From NCBI RefSeq assembly GCF_002994635.1, contig NZ_PVNL01000077.1:37712-101711 (forward strand): a DNA stretch of 64,000 nt. Reading direction: 5' to 3'. The notes beneath the pieces were generated by a model, which saw only the letters and a list, made by a program, of their open reading frames with translations, was not told where the DNA came from and searched no databases. The translations under genes were made by a program, and so were the position numbers. Positions 54,596 to 63,761 of this stretch are shown here, one piece after another. Source of the DNA: Enhygromyxa salina (GTDB lineage: Bacteria; Myxococcota_A; Polyangia; Nannocystales; Nannocystaceae). How positions within the stretch are numbered: position 1 is the first letter of the stretch; the number at the start of each line of letters is the position of its first letter.

Positions 54596-57355
54596 ATGGT
54601 ACACCACAGGCTGTTGTTTCCGATCCTCTCGGCCGCGTTGATCTTTGGTGCGACCACCACAGTGGCTCGAGCGGCGCCCCCAGCATTTACCGCATTCGAG
54701 AGCGGACAAGTGCGGCCGATGGCGCTCTCGCCCAATGGCAAGCGGCTGTACGTGGTCAACACCCCGGACAATCGGCTCGAGATATATAAGGTTAGGAAGC
54801 ACGGCCTTCAGCACGAGGCGTCGGTGCCCGTTGGGCTCGAGCCAGTCGCGGTCGCGGTTCGATCCAACAATGAAGTGTGGGTGGTCAACCATCTGTCCGA
54901 CAGCGTCAGCGTGGTCTCCGTGAATGGGGCGGTTCCGCACGTAAATCGCACGTTGTACGTGGGTGACGAGCCAAACGACATCGTGTTCGCTGGCCCAGGG
55001 GGGTCGCGAGCCTTCATTAGCGCGGCCCATCGCGGTCAGAACGCACCGTTCGATCCGCAGCTGACCACGCCGGGTGTCGGTCGAGCCGACGTGTGGGTGT
55101 TCGACGCCAACAATCTCGGTGGTGGGCCTGGCGGAACACCTCTGTCGATCATCAACCTCTTTAGCGACGTGCCGCGGGCCCTGGCGGTCGACGCGAGCGG
55201 CAACAAGGTCTACGCAGCTGCGCTGAATTCCGGCAACCAGACCGCGCTTGTCCCGCTTGCCGTCATCCCCGACACTGGCGAATCCGACGGCGGCATCCCG
55301 CTGCCCAACGTCAACCACGCTGGGGTCCCCGAGCCCGACATGAGCCTCATCGTCAAGTACGACGGGGTCCACTGGGTCGACGAGCTCGGGCGGACCTGGG
55401 ACGACAAGATCAGGTTCAACCTGCCTGACAAGGACGTGTTCGTGATTGACGCGAACGCGGCCACGCCCGAGCTCCTGCCCGGTGACGACGGCTTCTTCGC
55501 CCACGTCGGCACCACGCTGTTCAACATGATCGTCAACCCGGTAAGCGGAAAGGTCTACGTCACCAACACCGAGGCGCGCAATCACGTTCGCTTCGAGGGT
55601 CTGGGGATCTTCGCCGACACCACCGTGCGCGGTCACAACGTCGACAACCGGATCACGGTCCTCGACAGCGACGGCGCCCACCCGCGGCTGCTCAACAAGC
55701 ACATCGACTACGACAACTGCTGTGGGCCGATCGGCAGCCCCGAGGCGCAGCTGAGCGTGTCGCAGCCGCTGGGCATGGCGATCACCAGCGATGGCGAGGT
55801 GCTCTATACGGCGGTGCTCGGCAACGACAAGGTCGCCGTTTACTACACCGCCGAGCTCGAAGACGACATGTTCTACCCGGACGCCGTCGATCAGGTCCCG
55901 GTCAGCGGCGGGGGCCCGACGGGCGTGGTGCTCGACGAGGCAAACGACCGCCTCTACGTGCTCACGCGGTTCGACAACGGCATCTCGATCGTCGACACCG
56001 ATCTCATGGAGGAGGTCGACCACCTCACCATGCACAACCCCGAGCCTGACTCGATCGTCGTCGGGCGCCGCATGCTCTACGACGCGGCCCTGACCTCGAG
56101 CAACGGGGATCAGTCCTGCGCGTCATGCCACATCTTTGGCGACAAAGACGATCTCGCGTGGGATCTTGGCGATCCCGACGGCGACGTCACGCCGACCCCG
56201 AGCAACATCAAAGACTTCCTGGGCGTCGGCGACGTCGACTTTCACCCAATGAAGGGGCCGATGACGACCCAGAGCCTGCGCGGGCTCGACAATCACGGGC
56301 CCATGCACTGGCGTGGCGACCGGAACGGTGAGCACCTCGGTCCGTCCGCGCAACCCAATGGCGGCGCGTTCAACGAGGCCGCGGCGTTCAACACCTTCAA
56401 TGTGGCGTTCCCGGGTCTGGTCGGGCGCGACGAGCAGCTGACCCCGGCCCAGATGCAGGCGTTCACGGACTTTCAGCTGCAGGTGATGTACCCGCCCAAT
56501 CCGATCCGCGCGCTCGACAACACGCTCAACGCCGAGCAACAAGAGGGCGAGCACTTCTTCAACAACAACCTCTCGTTCAACAATTTCGTCGACAACAAGG
56601 ACTTCACCTGCGCCGACTGCCACGTCATCGATCCGCTCGGCAACGCGGAGTACGGGATCGAGCGACCGGGCTTCTTTGGTGGTGACGGTCAGATCGTGAC
56701 CGCCGAATTCTCGCAGACCTTCAAGATCCCGCACCTGCGCAACCTCTACACCAAGGTCGGCGCGTTCGGGTACCCGGACGACGACTTCTTCTTCAACCGG
56801 CCAGGGCTGCCGTTCTACGACACGAGCCACCAGGGCGATCAGATCCGCTCGTATGGGTTCACCCACGACGGGTCAAAAGACTCGCCCATGCGCTTCTTCA
56901 ACGCCTTCGCGCTGACCCCCGACGGGTTCATGGAGTTCGAGAAGATGCGCAAGGTCGCCGAGTTCGTGTATGCGATGGACTCGAACCTCAAGCCGATCGT
57001 CGGTCAGCAGGTCACCCTCACCAAGCACAACCTCGGAACGGTATGGGGGCAGATCAACCTGTTCACCCAGCGCGCGGAGGCGGGGGACTGCGAGCTGATC
57101 GCCAAGACCCGGCTCGGGCCGGTCGAGCTCGGGCTCTACTACGACGGTAGCAGCTACACCACGAGCTTCTGGGCGCTGCCGGACATCGGCCAACTGGCGG
57201 TCCTGTTCCTGGCCAAGGCGACGCCGGTGACCTTCACCTGCGTGCCCCCCGGGTCCGGCGAGCGGCTTGGCATCGATCGCGACGGCGACGGCCACCGCGA
57301 CGGCGATGAGCTGATCGCCGGCAGCGATCCGGCCGACGCCTTCGACACGCCCTGA
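54596..57355 (+). CDS. Secreted propeller/di-haem cytochrome c protein
   Basis: A 919-residue exported protein from ATG 54596; signal peptide ends near VARAAPPA with no lipobox. Residues about 35-490 are YVTN-type propeller repeats (RPMALSPNGKRLYVVNTPDN, AVAVRSNNEVWVVNHLSDSV). CASCH near residue 505 and CADCH near residue 678 bind two haems; between and after them are segments typical of di-haem peroxidase-like domains (MKGPMTTQSLRGLDNHGPMHW, FKIPHLRNLYTKVGAFG). The C-terminus ends in a calcium-loop-like GIDRDGDGHRDGDEL. It is related in plan to the genes at 41522 and 49614. A 10-bp repeat array begins at its stop codon. Confidence 0.9.
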   Translation: MVHHRLLFPILSAALIFGATTTVARAAPPAFTAFESGQVRPMALSPNGKRLYVVNTPDNRLEIYKVRKHGLQHEASVPVGLEPVAVAVRSNNEVWVVNHLSDSVSVVSVNGAVPHVNRTLYVGDEPNDIVFAGPGGSRAFISAAHRGQNAPFDPQLTTPGVGRADVWVFDANNLGGGPGGTPLSIINLFSDVPRALAVDASGNKVYAAALNSGNQTALVPLAVIPDTGESDGGIPLPNVNHAGVPEPDMSLIVKYDGVHWVDELGRTWDDKIRFNLPDKDVFVIDANAATPELLPGDDGFFAHVGTTLFNMIVNPVSGKVYVTNTEARNHVRFEGLGIFADTTVRGHNVDNRITVLDSDGAHPRLLNKHIDYDNCCGPIGSPEAQLSVSQPLGMAITSDGEVLYTAVLGNDKVAVYYTAELEDDMFYPDAVDQVPVSGGGPTGVVLDEANDRLYVLTRFDNGISIVDTDLMEEVDHLTMHNPEPDSIVVGRRMLYDAALTSSNGDQSCASCHIFGDKDDLAWDLGDPDGDVTPTPSNIKDFLGVGDVDFHPMKGPMTTQSLRGLDNHGPMHWRGDRNGEHLGPSAQPNGGAFNEAAAFNTFNVAFPGLVGRDEQLTPAQMQAFTDFQLQVMYPPNPIRALDNTLNAEQQEGEHFFNNNLSFNNFVDNKDFTCADCHVIDPLGNAEYGIERPGFFGGDGQIVTAEFSQTFKIPHLRNLYTKVGAFGYPDDDFFFNRPGLPFYDTSHQGDQIRSYGFTHDGSKDSPMRFFNAFALTPDGFMEFEKMRKVAEFVYAMDSNLKPIVGQQVTLTKHNLGTVWGQINLFTQRAEAGDCELIAKTRLGPVELGLYYDGSSYTTSFWALPDIGQLAVLFLAKATPVTFTCVPPGSGERLGIDRDGDGHRDGDELIAGSDPADAFDTP

Positions 57356-57396
57356 TCGGGCCTGATCAAGCCTGATCAAGCCTGATCAAGCCTGAC
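57351..57396. repeat. CCTGATCAAG tandem repeat between convergent genes
   Basis: One degenerate unit (CCTGATCGGG, 57351-57360) is followed by three exact CCTGATCAAG units (57361-57390) and a partial CCTGAC. The gene's TGA stop lies in the first unit. Each unit contains the palindrome TGATCA and the 10-bp period equals one helical turn. It sits in the 47-base gap between convergent genes. Confidence 0.9.
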
Positions 57397-57402
57397 GGCC
57401 CC

Positions 57403-57915
57403 TCACCAGCTGACGTGGTAGGTGCAGGGGCCGTCGTCGGTGTCGATGCACCCGTTGGCCCCATGCTCGATCAGCGCCTGGGCGCCGTGCCGTGCACAGC
57501 AGCCCTCGATGATCCCGAGGTTGAGCGCGCACGGGAACCGCGGCGTGAACACCAGCGTCGCGCTGTAGTCGTCCTCGAGCGTGCAGGTGATCACGCCGAT
57601 GCCGGGCCCACGGGCGTTGAGCCGGTACGCGTGGTCGAGGCTCATCAGCAGGCTGTGAATTCCGTCGATGTCGGGTGGGAAGTCGGCGGTCTCGATCATC
57701 TTGCGGCCGACCTCGATGACCGCGCTGCGGCCAACCTCGGCCTCGATCTTGAAGTAGAGCCCGCTGGCCCACTCGAAGTCGTACCAGGTGTCCGGGTCGA
57801 TCCGGTCGACGCCAGCGTCGGCCAGCAGCTTGTTGATCACGACCTCCGAGTGACCGAGGGCCAAGATGAACGAGTTGAGCGCAGCACCGTGATACTGTTT
57901 TTCTTCGACGGTCAT
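57403..57915 (-). CDS. V4R/haem-NO-binding-like small domain protein
   Basis: A 170-residue soluble protein. N-terminal helices (QYHGAALNSFILALGHSEVV) are followed by an alpha/beta core with VGRSAVIEVGRKMIETADFP and, near the C-terminus, CALNLGIIEGCCARHGAQAL... GANGCIDTDDGPCTYHVSW. The closing glycine/cysteine pattern with a final aromatic-rich strand is like V4R (4-vinyl reductase-like) ligand-binding domains and their haem-NO-binding relatives, but the match is by eye and uncertain. It is downstream of, and on the same strand as, the RsbR-like gene (29 bases apart), suggesting a small-molecule sensor feeding that regulator. Confidence 0.6.
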   Translation of the reverse strand: MTVEEKQYHGAALNSFILALGHSEVVINKLLADAGVDRIDPDTWYDFEWASGLYFKIEAEVGRSAVIEVGRKMIETADFPPDIDGIHSLLMSLDHAYRLNARGPGIGVITCTLEDDYSATLVFTPRFPCALNLGIIEGCCARHGAQALIEHGANGCIDTDDGPCTYHVSW

Positions 57916-57944
57916 GTGGCGTTCTCCCAGAGCTAGAGCAGAGG

Positions 57945-58829
57945 CTAGAGCGGCGTAATCTTCAGGCGCTGCAGGACCAGGGCGCGAGCGAGGCCGTCTT
58001 GCAGCGTCGCGAGGGTCTGGATTCCGGTGAGGTCGATACCGAGATCGACGATCGTTCTCGCGGTGTCGGGTGACATGCCCACCAAGAACACCGCCGTGCC
58101 CAGCAGCCGAACCGCCCGGGCCAGACGGATGATCATCTGCGCGGCCGCGGTGTCGAACACGGGGACGCCAGAGATGTCGAGGATCGCGGCCCTGGTGCGA
58201 CGGCGCGCGATCTCCTGCAGCAGCTTCTCGGTCAGCATCTCGGCCCGAAACGCGTCGAAGGTGCCGACCAGCGGGACCACGAGGATGCCGCTCACGACCG
58301 GCGCGATCGGGGTGGACGCCTGACGGATGAGCTCGAGCAGCTTGGTCTTTTCTTCGAGCGCGACCTCGAGCTCGACGAGCTGGGACTCGAGCCGCTGGAT
58401 GCCCATCTGCGCGGTCTCGCGCTGCATCTTCTCGTCGCGCCAGGCCATGAAGCGCGTGGTGCAGACCGTGAGCAGCTCGAAGAACCAGCCTTCGATCAGC
58501 AACCGGAGGGCGTCCGCGTCGGGCGAGGCGCTCAGCGCCTCGCGCACCGCGTTGCGAAGTGTCTGGGTGTAGAAGCGCAGATCCGCGAACGCCAACCCAG
58601 AGGCGGCGAGCTCCGTGACCAACGAATGCACGACCGCGCGAACGTTGTCGGGCTTGCCGGAGATCAGATCTTGCTCGAGCCCCGCCAGGGCCGCCTCGAC
58701 GTGCGCGTGGCAGACGTCCTTGCCGACCCGACGGAACACGCTCGCGCTCCGCATCGACAGCCGCAGCGTGACGACCTCGGCGAGTCGCGCGTGCGCGGCG
58801 GTGAGTGGGGTGAGGGGAGGGACCGACAT
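57945..58829 (-). CDS. RsbR-like STAS-domain regulator
   Basis: A 294-residue protein from ATG 58829. Residues about 1-130 are all-helical, as in the N-terminal globin-like sensor half of RsbR proteins. A coiled coil follows (QRLESQLVELEVALEEKTKL). Residues about 178-290 are a STAS domain with AILDISGVPVFDTAAAQMI, the strand-loop-helix that carries the phosphorylatable Ser/Thr in stressosome proteins (RsbR has DITGVPVVDT). The protein therefore could be a stressosome-type or anti-anti-sigma regulator. The V4R-like gene follows 29 bases downstream. Confidence 0.88.
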   Translation of the reverse strand: MSVPPLTPLTAAHARLAEVVTLRLSMRSASVFRRVGKDVCHAHVEAALAGLEQDLISGKPDNVRAVVHSLVTELAASGLAFADLRFYTQTLRNAVREALSASPDADALRLLIEGWFFELLTVCTTRFMAWRDEKMQRETAQMGIQRLESQLVELEVALEEKTKLLELIRQASTPIAPVVSGILVVPLVGTFDAFRAEMLTEKLLQEIARRRTRAAILDISGVPVFDTAAAQMIIRLARAVRLLGTAVFLVGMSPDTARTIVDLGIDLTGIQTLATLQDGLARALVLQRLKITPL

Positions 58830-59069
58830 GACGGGCTCACCAGTCAATCTGATGCACGTAAACCTGAGCGCCTCGAAGCGCGAGAGCACGGGTGCCGTGC
58901 TCGAACAAAGCGCTGCTCGAGGCGCGACGCTGGGCTCCTTGATATCGTAGTCGCGGGCGGAGGGTCCAGAGATCTCATGCGCCGAGCGCGAGAACGTTGC
59001 GCCCGCGGGGGGTGGCGATCGCCCGCCACTTGCGACGCATCGGTCGTTCGGTAACCCTGGGCATCAGCG

Positions 59070-60218
59070 ATGATCCAGATCCGCCCCTTCGTTGGCACGC
59101 GAACGCGTCGCGTCGCGTCACCCGGCTCGATGCTCGAGCTGCTCGAGCGCGCCGCCGGAGCAGGTGGGGGCGAGAGCACCCGCGCCGCGTCGCCGAGCGC
59201 GTTCGGGTTGGTCCCAGAGCAGCTGGCCGAGCGGGGCTGTCCGGGGTCGGTCAACAACGCGTTCCAGCGGCTCCAGCGACCATGGACGTGGACCCACGTC
59301 GAGCCGCCGCTGCACCAAGCCGCGGCCCGGTGGCTGGTCGAGCACACGGATCTGCGCCTGCCCGAGGTCGAGCGGGACGTGGGCGCGAGCGATGGCACGA
59401 CACGGGTTGTCTATCGCAGTGGCGGCGACGCGTTCGAGGCCGTGCACATGCCCCGCGATGTCCGGGCCCCACGGGTGACGATGTGCCTGTCGTCCCAGGT
59501 TGGCTGCGGCATGGGATGCCGGTTCTGTGCGACAGCGAGCATGGGGTTGGTCCGCAACCTGAGCGCGGGGGAGATCGTCGGCCAGGTCCTGGCGACCATG
59601 GATCGGATCGGGCCCAAGACCTCCAATCAACTGTCGCTGGTGTTCATGGGGATGGGCGAGCCGCTGCACAACGTGACCGAGGTGGTCCACGCGATCTCGA
59701 CCCTGTGCCATCCGCTCGGGCTGGGGCTGTCGCCGCGGCGGATCACGGTGTCGACCTCGGGTGTCGTCAAGGGCATCGACGAGCTCGCCCGCGCGCCACG
59801 GCGACCACGCCTGGCGCTCAGCCTCAACGCCACCACCAACCCGACCCGCACCGCGATCATGCCGGTCAATCGCAAGTGGGATCTGGCCGAGCTGCGCGCG
59901 GCCCTCGGGCGCTGGCCGTTCGAGGCCCGCGAGCGGATCACCGTGGAGTACGTGATGCTCGCTGGCATCAACGACGCCGACGACGACGTCGACCGGCTCG
60001 TGGCCTGGCTCGACGGCCTGCCCCACATGCTCAACCTGATCCCCTTCAACCCGCACCACGCCGCTCCTGGTATGCGGGCCAGCTCGCCCGAGCGGGTCAG
60101 CGAGTTTGCGGCGGCGCTGCATGCCGCTGGGTGTCGGGTGACTGTTCGTGTCAACCGTGGACGCGACGTGGCGGCGGCGTGCGGGCAGCTGGTGGTTGGC
60201 GCTGGATCGGGCCGGTGA
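59070..60218 (+). CDS. rlmN: 23S rRNA (adenine-C2)-methyltransferase RlmN
   Basis: A 382-residue radical SAM methyltransferase of normal size. The iron-sulfur motif SSQVGCGMGCRFCAT contains Cys146, Cys150 and Cys153. The two substrate cysteines of RlmN are conserved: Cys139 in VTMCLSSQ (seven residues before the cluster, as Cys118 in E. coli) and Cys371 in RGRDVAAACGQL near the C-terminus. Other family blocks are NQLSLVFMGMGEPLHN, RRITVSTSGVVKGI and ITVEYVMLAGIND. It methylates A2503 of 23S rRNA and often A37 of some tRNAs. The first 20 residues are not conserved, so the start could be slightly downstream. Its stop is 4 bases from that of the convergent DUF2079 gene. Confidence 0.94.
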   Translation: MIQIRPFVGTRTRRVASPGSMLELLERAAGAGGGESTRAASPSAFGLVPEQLAERGCPGSVNNAFQRLQRPWTWTHVEPPLHQAAARWLVEHTDLRLPEVERDVGASDGTTRVVYRSGGDAFEAVHMPRDVRAPRVTMCLSSQVGCGMGCRFCATASMGLVRNLSAGEIVGQVLATMDRIGPKTSNQLSLVFMGMGEPLHNVTEVVHAISTLCHPLGLGLSPRRITVSTSGVVKGIDELARAPRRPRLALSLNATTNPTRTAIMPVNRKWDLAELRAALGRWPFEARERITVEYVMLAGINDADDDVDRLVAWLDGLPHMLNLIPFNPHHAAPGMRASSPERVSEFAAALHAAGCRVTVRVNRGRDVAAACGQLVVGAGSGR

Positions 60219-60221
60219 GCG

Positions 60222-62291
60222 TCACGGCTTGCTGTTCTTGGACTTCTTGGACTTCTTGGACTTCTTGGACTTCTTGGACTTCTTGGCAGGGTCGGCAGGC
60301 AGCGGCACGCTGGGGTCGCGCTGCAGCAGCGCGAGCCCGGTCGGGTGCTCGTCGATCACCACATACGCGCCCGAGCGCTCGAGCGGCTTGATATCAATGA
60401 CCGACGGCCCGCTGCGTCGCCGTCGGGCCCGGTCGACCAGCAGGTAGTCCAGGCCGCGCGCGTCGGCGTCTGGGTACTTCTTGATCATCGCGCGACCTGA
60501 CAGATGCGGGACCAGGTGGTCGGTGGCCGCGACCGAGGCGTCGGCCGGAATCTTGTCCCTGGCCTGGCGCAGCCACTCGTAGCGGGCCGCGGCCTCCTCG
60601 TCGTAGGTCCGCACCAGCGTGTAGTAGCCGGCCTGAAAGCTGTCGTTCTCGACCAGGCCGCCGTACTTCCACGACACCAACACCGACATCACCGCGCAGC
60701 CCAGCGCGCCAGCCCGAGCGAAGCGAACCTGGGTGGCCGCGAAGCGCTGCAGCGCCGGGCTCTGGGCCGGGTCGGCCAGGACCAGGGGCACCAGCGCGAA
60801 CGCGAAGGGCGTGTGCAAGGTGACGTATTGAAAGTGCAGCGAGAACAGGGCGGGCTTGGTGCCGAGCAGGCAAAACCCGAGGCCGTAGACCAACAGCACG
60901 CGCCCCGGCTTGGCGAAGAAGGGCAGGACCAGCAGCGGGCCAAAGCAGCGCGCGAGGTACAGGAGCTTGTCTTCGCTGACCACGCTGCGCAGCACGAACA
61001 CCGGGTTGCTGATCAGCGACTCCAGCAAGGTCCGCACGCCGCCGCCGCGGCCCCTGGGGATCAGGTACTCGAAGTAGTTGCTGTACCCGTAGCTGTGGTC
61101 GGTCGACTCCATGAGCAAACCGGCGTCGGGCATCATCGCCAGCTTGACCACGGCCAGGTACACGATCGAGGCCAGGATCGTCAGCACGCCCACGCGCCCG
61201 CGCCCGGTCACCAGCGCGTACACGCCCAGCGCGGCGCTCAGCAGCGACATGTCCTCGCGGACCAGCAACAGCAACACGAGCGCAGCTGCGTAGGACTTGA
61301 GCGCGCCGATCTCGAGCAACAGCACGGCCGCCAGCAACAGCGGGATCGCGAGGCTCAGCGAGTGAAAGTCGTAGAGGTTGGCGCCCTGGATGCCGGGGTG
61401 GGCCAGGTAGCTGAGGACCAGCGCAAACCCGGCCCAGTGGCTGCCCAGCTTGCGCACGACCAGCAGGTACAGCGGCACCGCGCCAGCGGCGATCCACACG
61501 GTCTGCAGGACGATGAGCGTGTGGGCGCCGGGGCTGACCCGGTAGATCGGGGACAGCAGGATCAGGATCGGATCAAAGTGGGCCGCGAGGTGGGTGTCGC
61601 CCTTGACCAGCGTCGAGCGCAGCCCGTTGCCGTGGCTCGCGTTCCAAAACAGGTTGTCGTAGATGCCAAGGTCGTGGGTGGAGGTGACGAGGTTGTAGTG
61701 GTGGAGCAGGGCCAGCCGCGAGATCGCGAAGATGTAGACGCCGACCGCCAGCGTGGTCAGCAGCGCGGGCGCGTGCACCTGCCACAGCTTCACCGGAGGG
61801 CGCTCGCGCTGAGGCAGGGCGTAGGACCAGGCCACGACGACCCCGGTTGCGAACGCCGCCAGCGCGAGCGTGAACCACGGGTTGCTGGTCTCGAGCTTGG
61901 GAGTCGTCAGCGCTGCGATCGCGGGCAGCGTCAGCGTGAGCGCGCCGTGTCGCAAGCAGCGATCGATCGTCTCGCCCAACCCCTCGACCAATCCGCCTGC
62001 AGGACTGGCGCTGTCTGAGGACTGGCGGGAACCCCGAAGGTGAACCACGCCGATCACCACCAGCGCGACCACCAACGAGATAGCGACGGCCGTCAGGATC
62101 GAGCTGGTGACGTCCGCCTCGACGCGGTTCGCCGCCAGCTTCTCGAGCGCGCCGCGGTGCCGCAGCATCCAAATCGCGTAGCCCGGGGCCGCGCCACAGG
62201 CCACCACACCCGCGACGCGCACGCGCTGGGCCCACGTCCACAGCGCGACCTTCACGAGCGCGTCGATGATCGCGAGCGCGCGGTCCTTCAC
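60222..62291 (-). CDS. DUF2079 polytopic membrane protein with Lys/Ser repeat tail
   Basis: A 689-residue inner-membrane protein with about 12-14 transmembrane helices. The segment TSTHDLGIYDNLFWNASHG after the fourth or fifth helix is the DUF2079 signature, and FDPILILLSPIYR and NLYDFHSLSL are also typical; this family resembles GT-C glycosyltransferases. The C-terminus is a soluble domain with an unusual tail of repeated K-K-S units. The start is GTG 62291, overlapping the upstream TGA (GTGA), so it is translationally coupled to the 4HBD-like gene, an unexpected partner. Confidence 0.87.
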   Translation of the reverse strand: MKDRALAIIDALVKVALWTWAQRVRVAGVVACGAAPGYAIWMLRHRGALEKLAANRVEADVTSSILTAVAISLVVALVVIGVVHLRGSRQSSDSASPAGGLVEGLGETIDRCLRHGALTLTLPAIAALTTPKLETSNPWFTLALAAFATGVVVAWSYALPQRERPPVKLWQVHAPALLTTLAVGVYIFAISRLALLHHYNLVTSTHDLGIYDNLFWNASHGNGLRSTLVKGDTHLAAHFDPILILLSPIYRVSPGAHTLIVLQTVWIAAGAVPLYLLVVRKLGSHWAGFALVLSYLAHPGIQGANLYDFHSLSLAIPLLLAAVLLLEIGALKSYAAALVLLLLVREDMSLLSAALGVYALVTGRGRVGVLTILASIVYLAVVKLAMMPDAGLLMESTDHSYGYSNYFEYLIPRGRGGGVRTLLESLISNPVFVLRSVVSEDKLLYLARCFGPLLVLPFFAKPGRVLLVYGLGFCLLGTKPALFSLHFQYVTLHTPFAFALVPLVLADPAQSPALQRFAATQVRFARAGALGCAVMSVLVSWKYGGLVENDSFQAGYYTLVRTYDEEAAARYEWLRQARDKIPADASVAATDHLVPHLSGRAMIKKYPDADARGLDYLLVDRARRRRSGPSVIDIKPLERSGAYVVIDEHPTGLALLQRDPSVPLPADPAKKSKKSKKSKKSKKSKNSKP
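60235..60285 (-). repeat. 9-bp tandem repeat encoding a Lys-Lys-Ser tail
   Basis: The 9-bp unit GACTTCTTG is repeated about 5.7 times without interruption (ttcttg at 60235 followed by five exact units to 60285). On the coding strand it encodes Lys-Ser-Lys units near the C-terminus of the DUF2079 protein. Units are exact at the DNA level, so the array is recent and liable to expand or contract in frame. Confidence 0.9.
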
Positions 62292-63751
62292 GGTTCCTCG
62301 ATCTGCGCGAGCCGCTTGGCGAGCTGCTGCTTGAGCTCGAGCTGCATGCCCCGGGCGATCTGAATTCGCTGGGCCTGCGGCGAGCCGGCGCCGTGCATGG
62401 ACTCGGTCAGGTAGCCGACGGCGTTGCGGCCGAGCGTCATGTTCTCGATCAAGCGCAGGATCTTCCAGCGGTCGCGGACGTCGACGTCATCGCGGGTCTT
62501 GAGGAATTTTTCGAGCAGGGCCCCGACCGCGTCGGACTCGAGATCCGCGGCCGAGGGCAGCGTCGCGACGAGACCCCCCGCCAGATCCTGGGCCAGTCGC
62601 CCGAGCTCGTAGGGCAGCTTGGTCACGTGGTGCTTGCACACGTTGGCGAGCATGTCGTCGTTGAGGTACGCGCCCGACAAGGTCGGCTTGGCCTGGTGCG
62701 ACGACGCGATCCCGGTCCCGTAAATCGTCTCGTTGAGGTGGGTCATCTCGACTAGCTTGTCGCGGATGTGCGAGGCCTTGGCGACGCCGTTGTACTCGGC
62801 GACGGTCGCCGCCGCGCCGATCAGCACGTCGCCGACCCCGGTCTTACACACGTAGCTGCGTCGGTGATAGCAGGTGAAGCGCTCGACCAGCATTGAGGCG
62901 AACTCGACCTCGCCGTGCATGAACACCCGCTCCCACGGGATGAACACGTCGTCGAAGATCACCAGGGCCTCCTGCCCGGCGTACTGTGGGTTGCCGCGAT
63001 CGAGCGCGCTGGGCTCCAGGCTGCGGGTGTCGCAGGACTGGCGGCCATAGATGTAGGTGATGCCCGGGGCCTCGACCGGGAGCGCGCCGATGATCGCGTA
63101 GTCGCGATCTTCAGGGCCCAGGCGCATGGTCGGCATCACGATCAGGTAGTGCGAATTGATGCAGCCGGTCTGGTGGGCCTTGGCGCCGCGGATCACCACG
63201 CCCTCGTCAGTGCGGGCGACCACCCGCAGGAACAGGTCGGGGTCGGTCTGCTGATGCGGGGCCTTGCTGCGGTCGCCCTTGGGATCGGTCATCGCCCCAC
63301 CGATCACGCAATTGCGCGACTGGACCAACGCGATGAACTCGCGCAGGCGCGCGTGGTAGGGCGTGGCGTGGGCCTGATCGATCTCGTAGGTGACCGAGTA
63401 CAGCGCGTTGAGGGCGTCCATGCCCACGCAGCGCTGAAAGCAGGTGCCCGTCAGCTGGCCCAGCTTGCGCTGCATGTGGTTTTGCTCGACCAGATCCTGG
63501 GCGCTGTGGGCGATGTGCAAGAACCGATTGACCCGCTCGCCGGTCAACGACGAGATCGCGGTCGCCAGCTCGGGCTCGCGCGCGGCCAGGTCGTAGGTCT
63601 CCGCGACGGCGTTGATCGAGGGCCGGATGATCGGGTGATCGACCGGCTCGTCGACGCGCTCGCCGAGCAGGTAGACGTCGAGGTCGCGGCCGCGGAGGCT
63701 GGCGATGTAGTCGGCGCCGCTGCGCAGCGGCCAGCTCGTGTGGGTGGACAC
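62288..63751 (-). CDS. 4-hydroxybutyryl-CoA dehydratase-like flavoprotein (HpaB superfamily)
   Basis: A 487-residue enzyme starting at GTG 63751. The fold belongs to the 4-hydroxyphenylacetate 3-monooxygenase/acyl-CoA dehydrogenase-like superfamily. The cluster-binding residues that separate 4-hydroxybutyryl-CoA dehydratase/vinylacetyl-CoA isomerase from plain hydroxylases appear present: Cys104 and Cys108 in TGTCFQRCVGMDALN, His296 and Cys302 in CYHRRSYVCKTGVGDVL. In the clostridial enzyme the His-Cys distance is one residue longer as I recall. It would bind FAD and a [4Fe-4S] cluster and convert 4-hydroxybutyryl-CoA to crotonyl-CoA. No other genes of that pathway are nearby, so the physiological substrate is uncertain. 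Confidence 0.82.
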   Translation of the reverse strand: MSTHTSWPLRSGADYIASLRGRDLDVYLLGERVDEPVDHPIIRPSINAVAETYDLAAREPELATAISSLTGERVNRFLHIAHSAQDLVEQNHMQRKLGQLTGTCFQRCVGMDALNALYSVTYEIDQAHATPYHARLREFIALVQSRNCVIGGAMTDPKGDRSKAPHQQTDPDLFLRVVARTDEGVVIRGAKAHQTGCINSHYLIVMPTMRLGPEDRDYAIIGALPVEAPGITYIYGRQSCDTRSLEPSALDRGNPQYAGQEALVIFDDVFIPWERVFMHGEVEFASMLVERFTCYHRRSYVCKTGVGDVLIGAAATVAEYNGVAKASHIRDKLVEMTHLNETIYGTGIASSHQAKPTLSGAYLNDDMLANVCKHHVTKLPYELGRLAQDLAGGLVATLPSAADLESDAVGALLEKFLKTRDDVDVRDRWKILRLIENMTLGRNAVGYLTESMHGAGSPQAQRIQIARGMQLELKQQLAKRLAQIEEP

Positions 63752-63761
63752 GGCCGATGCC

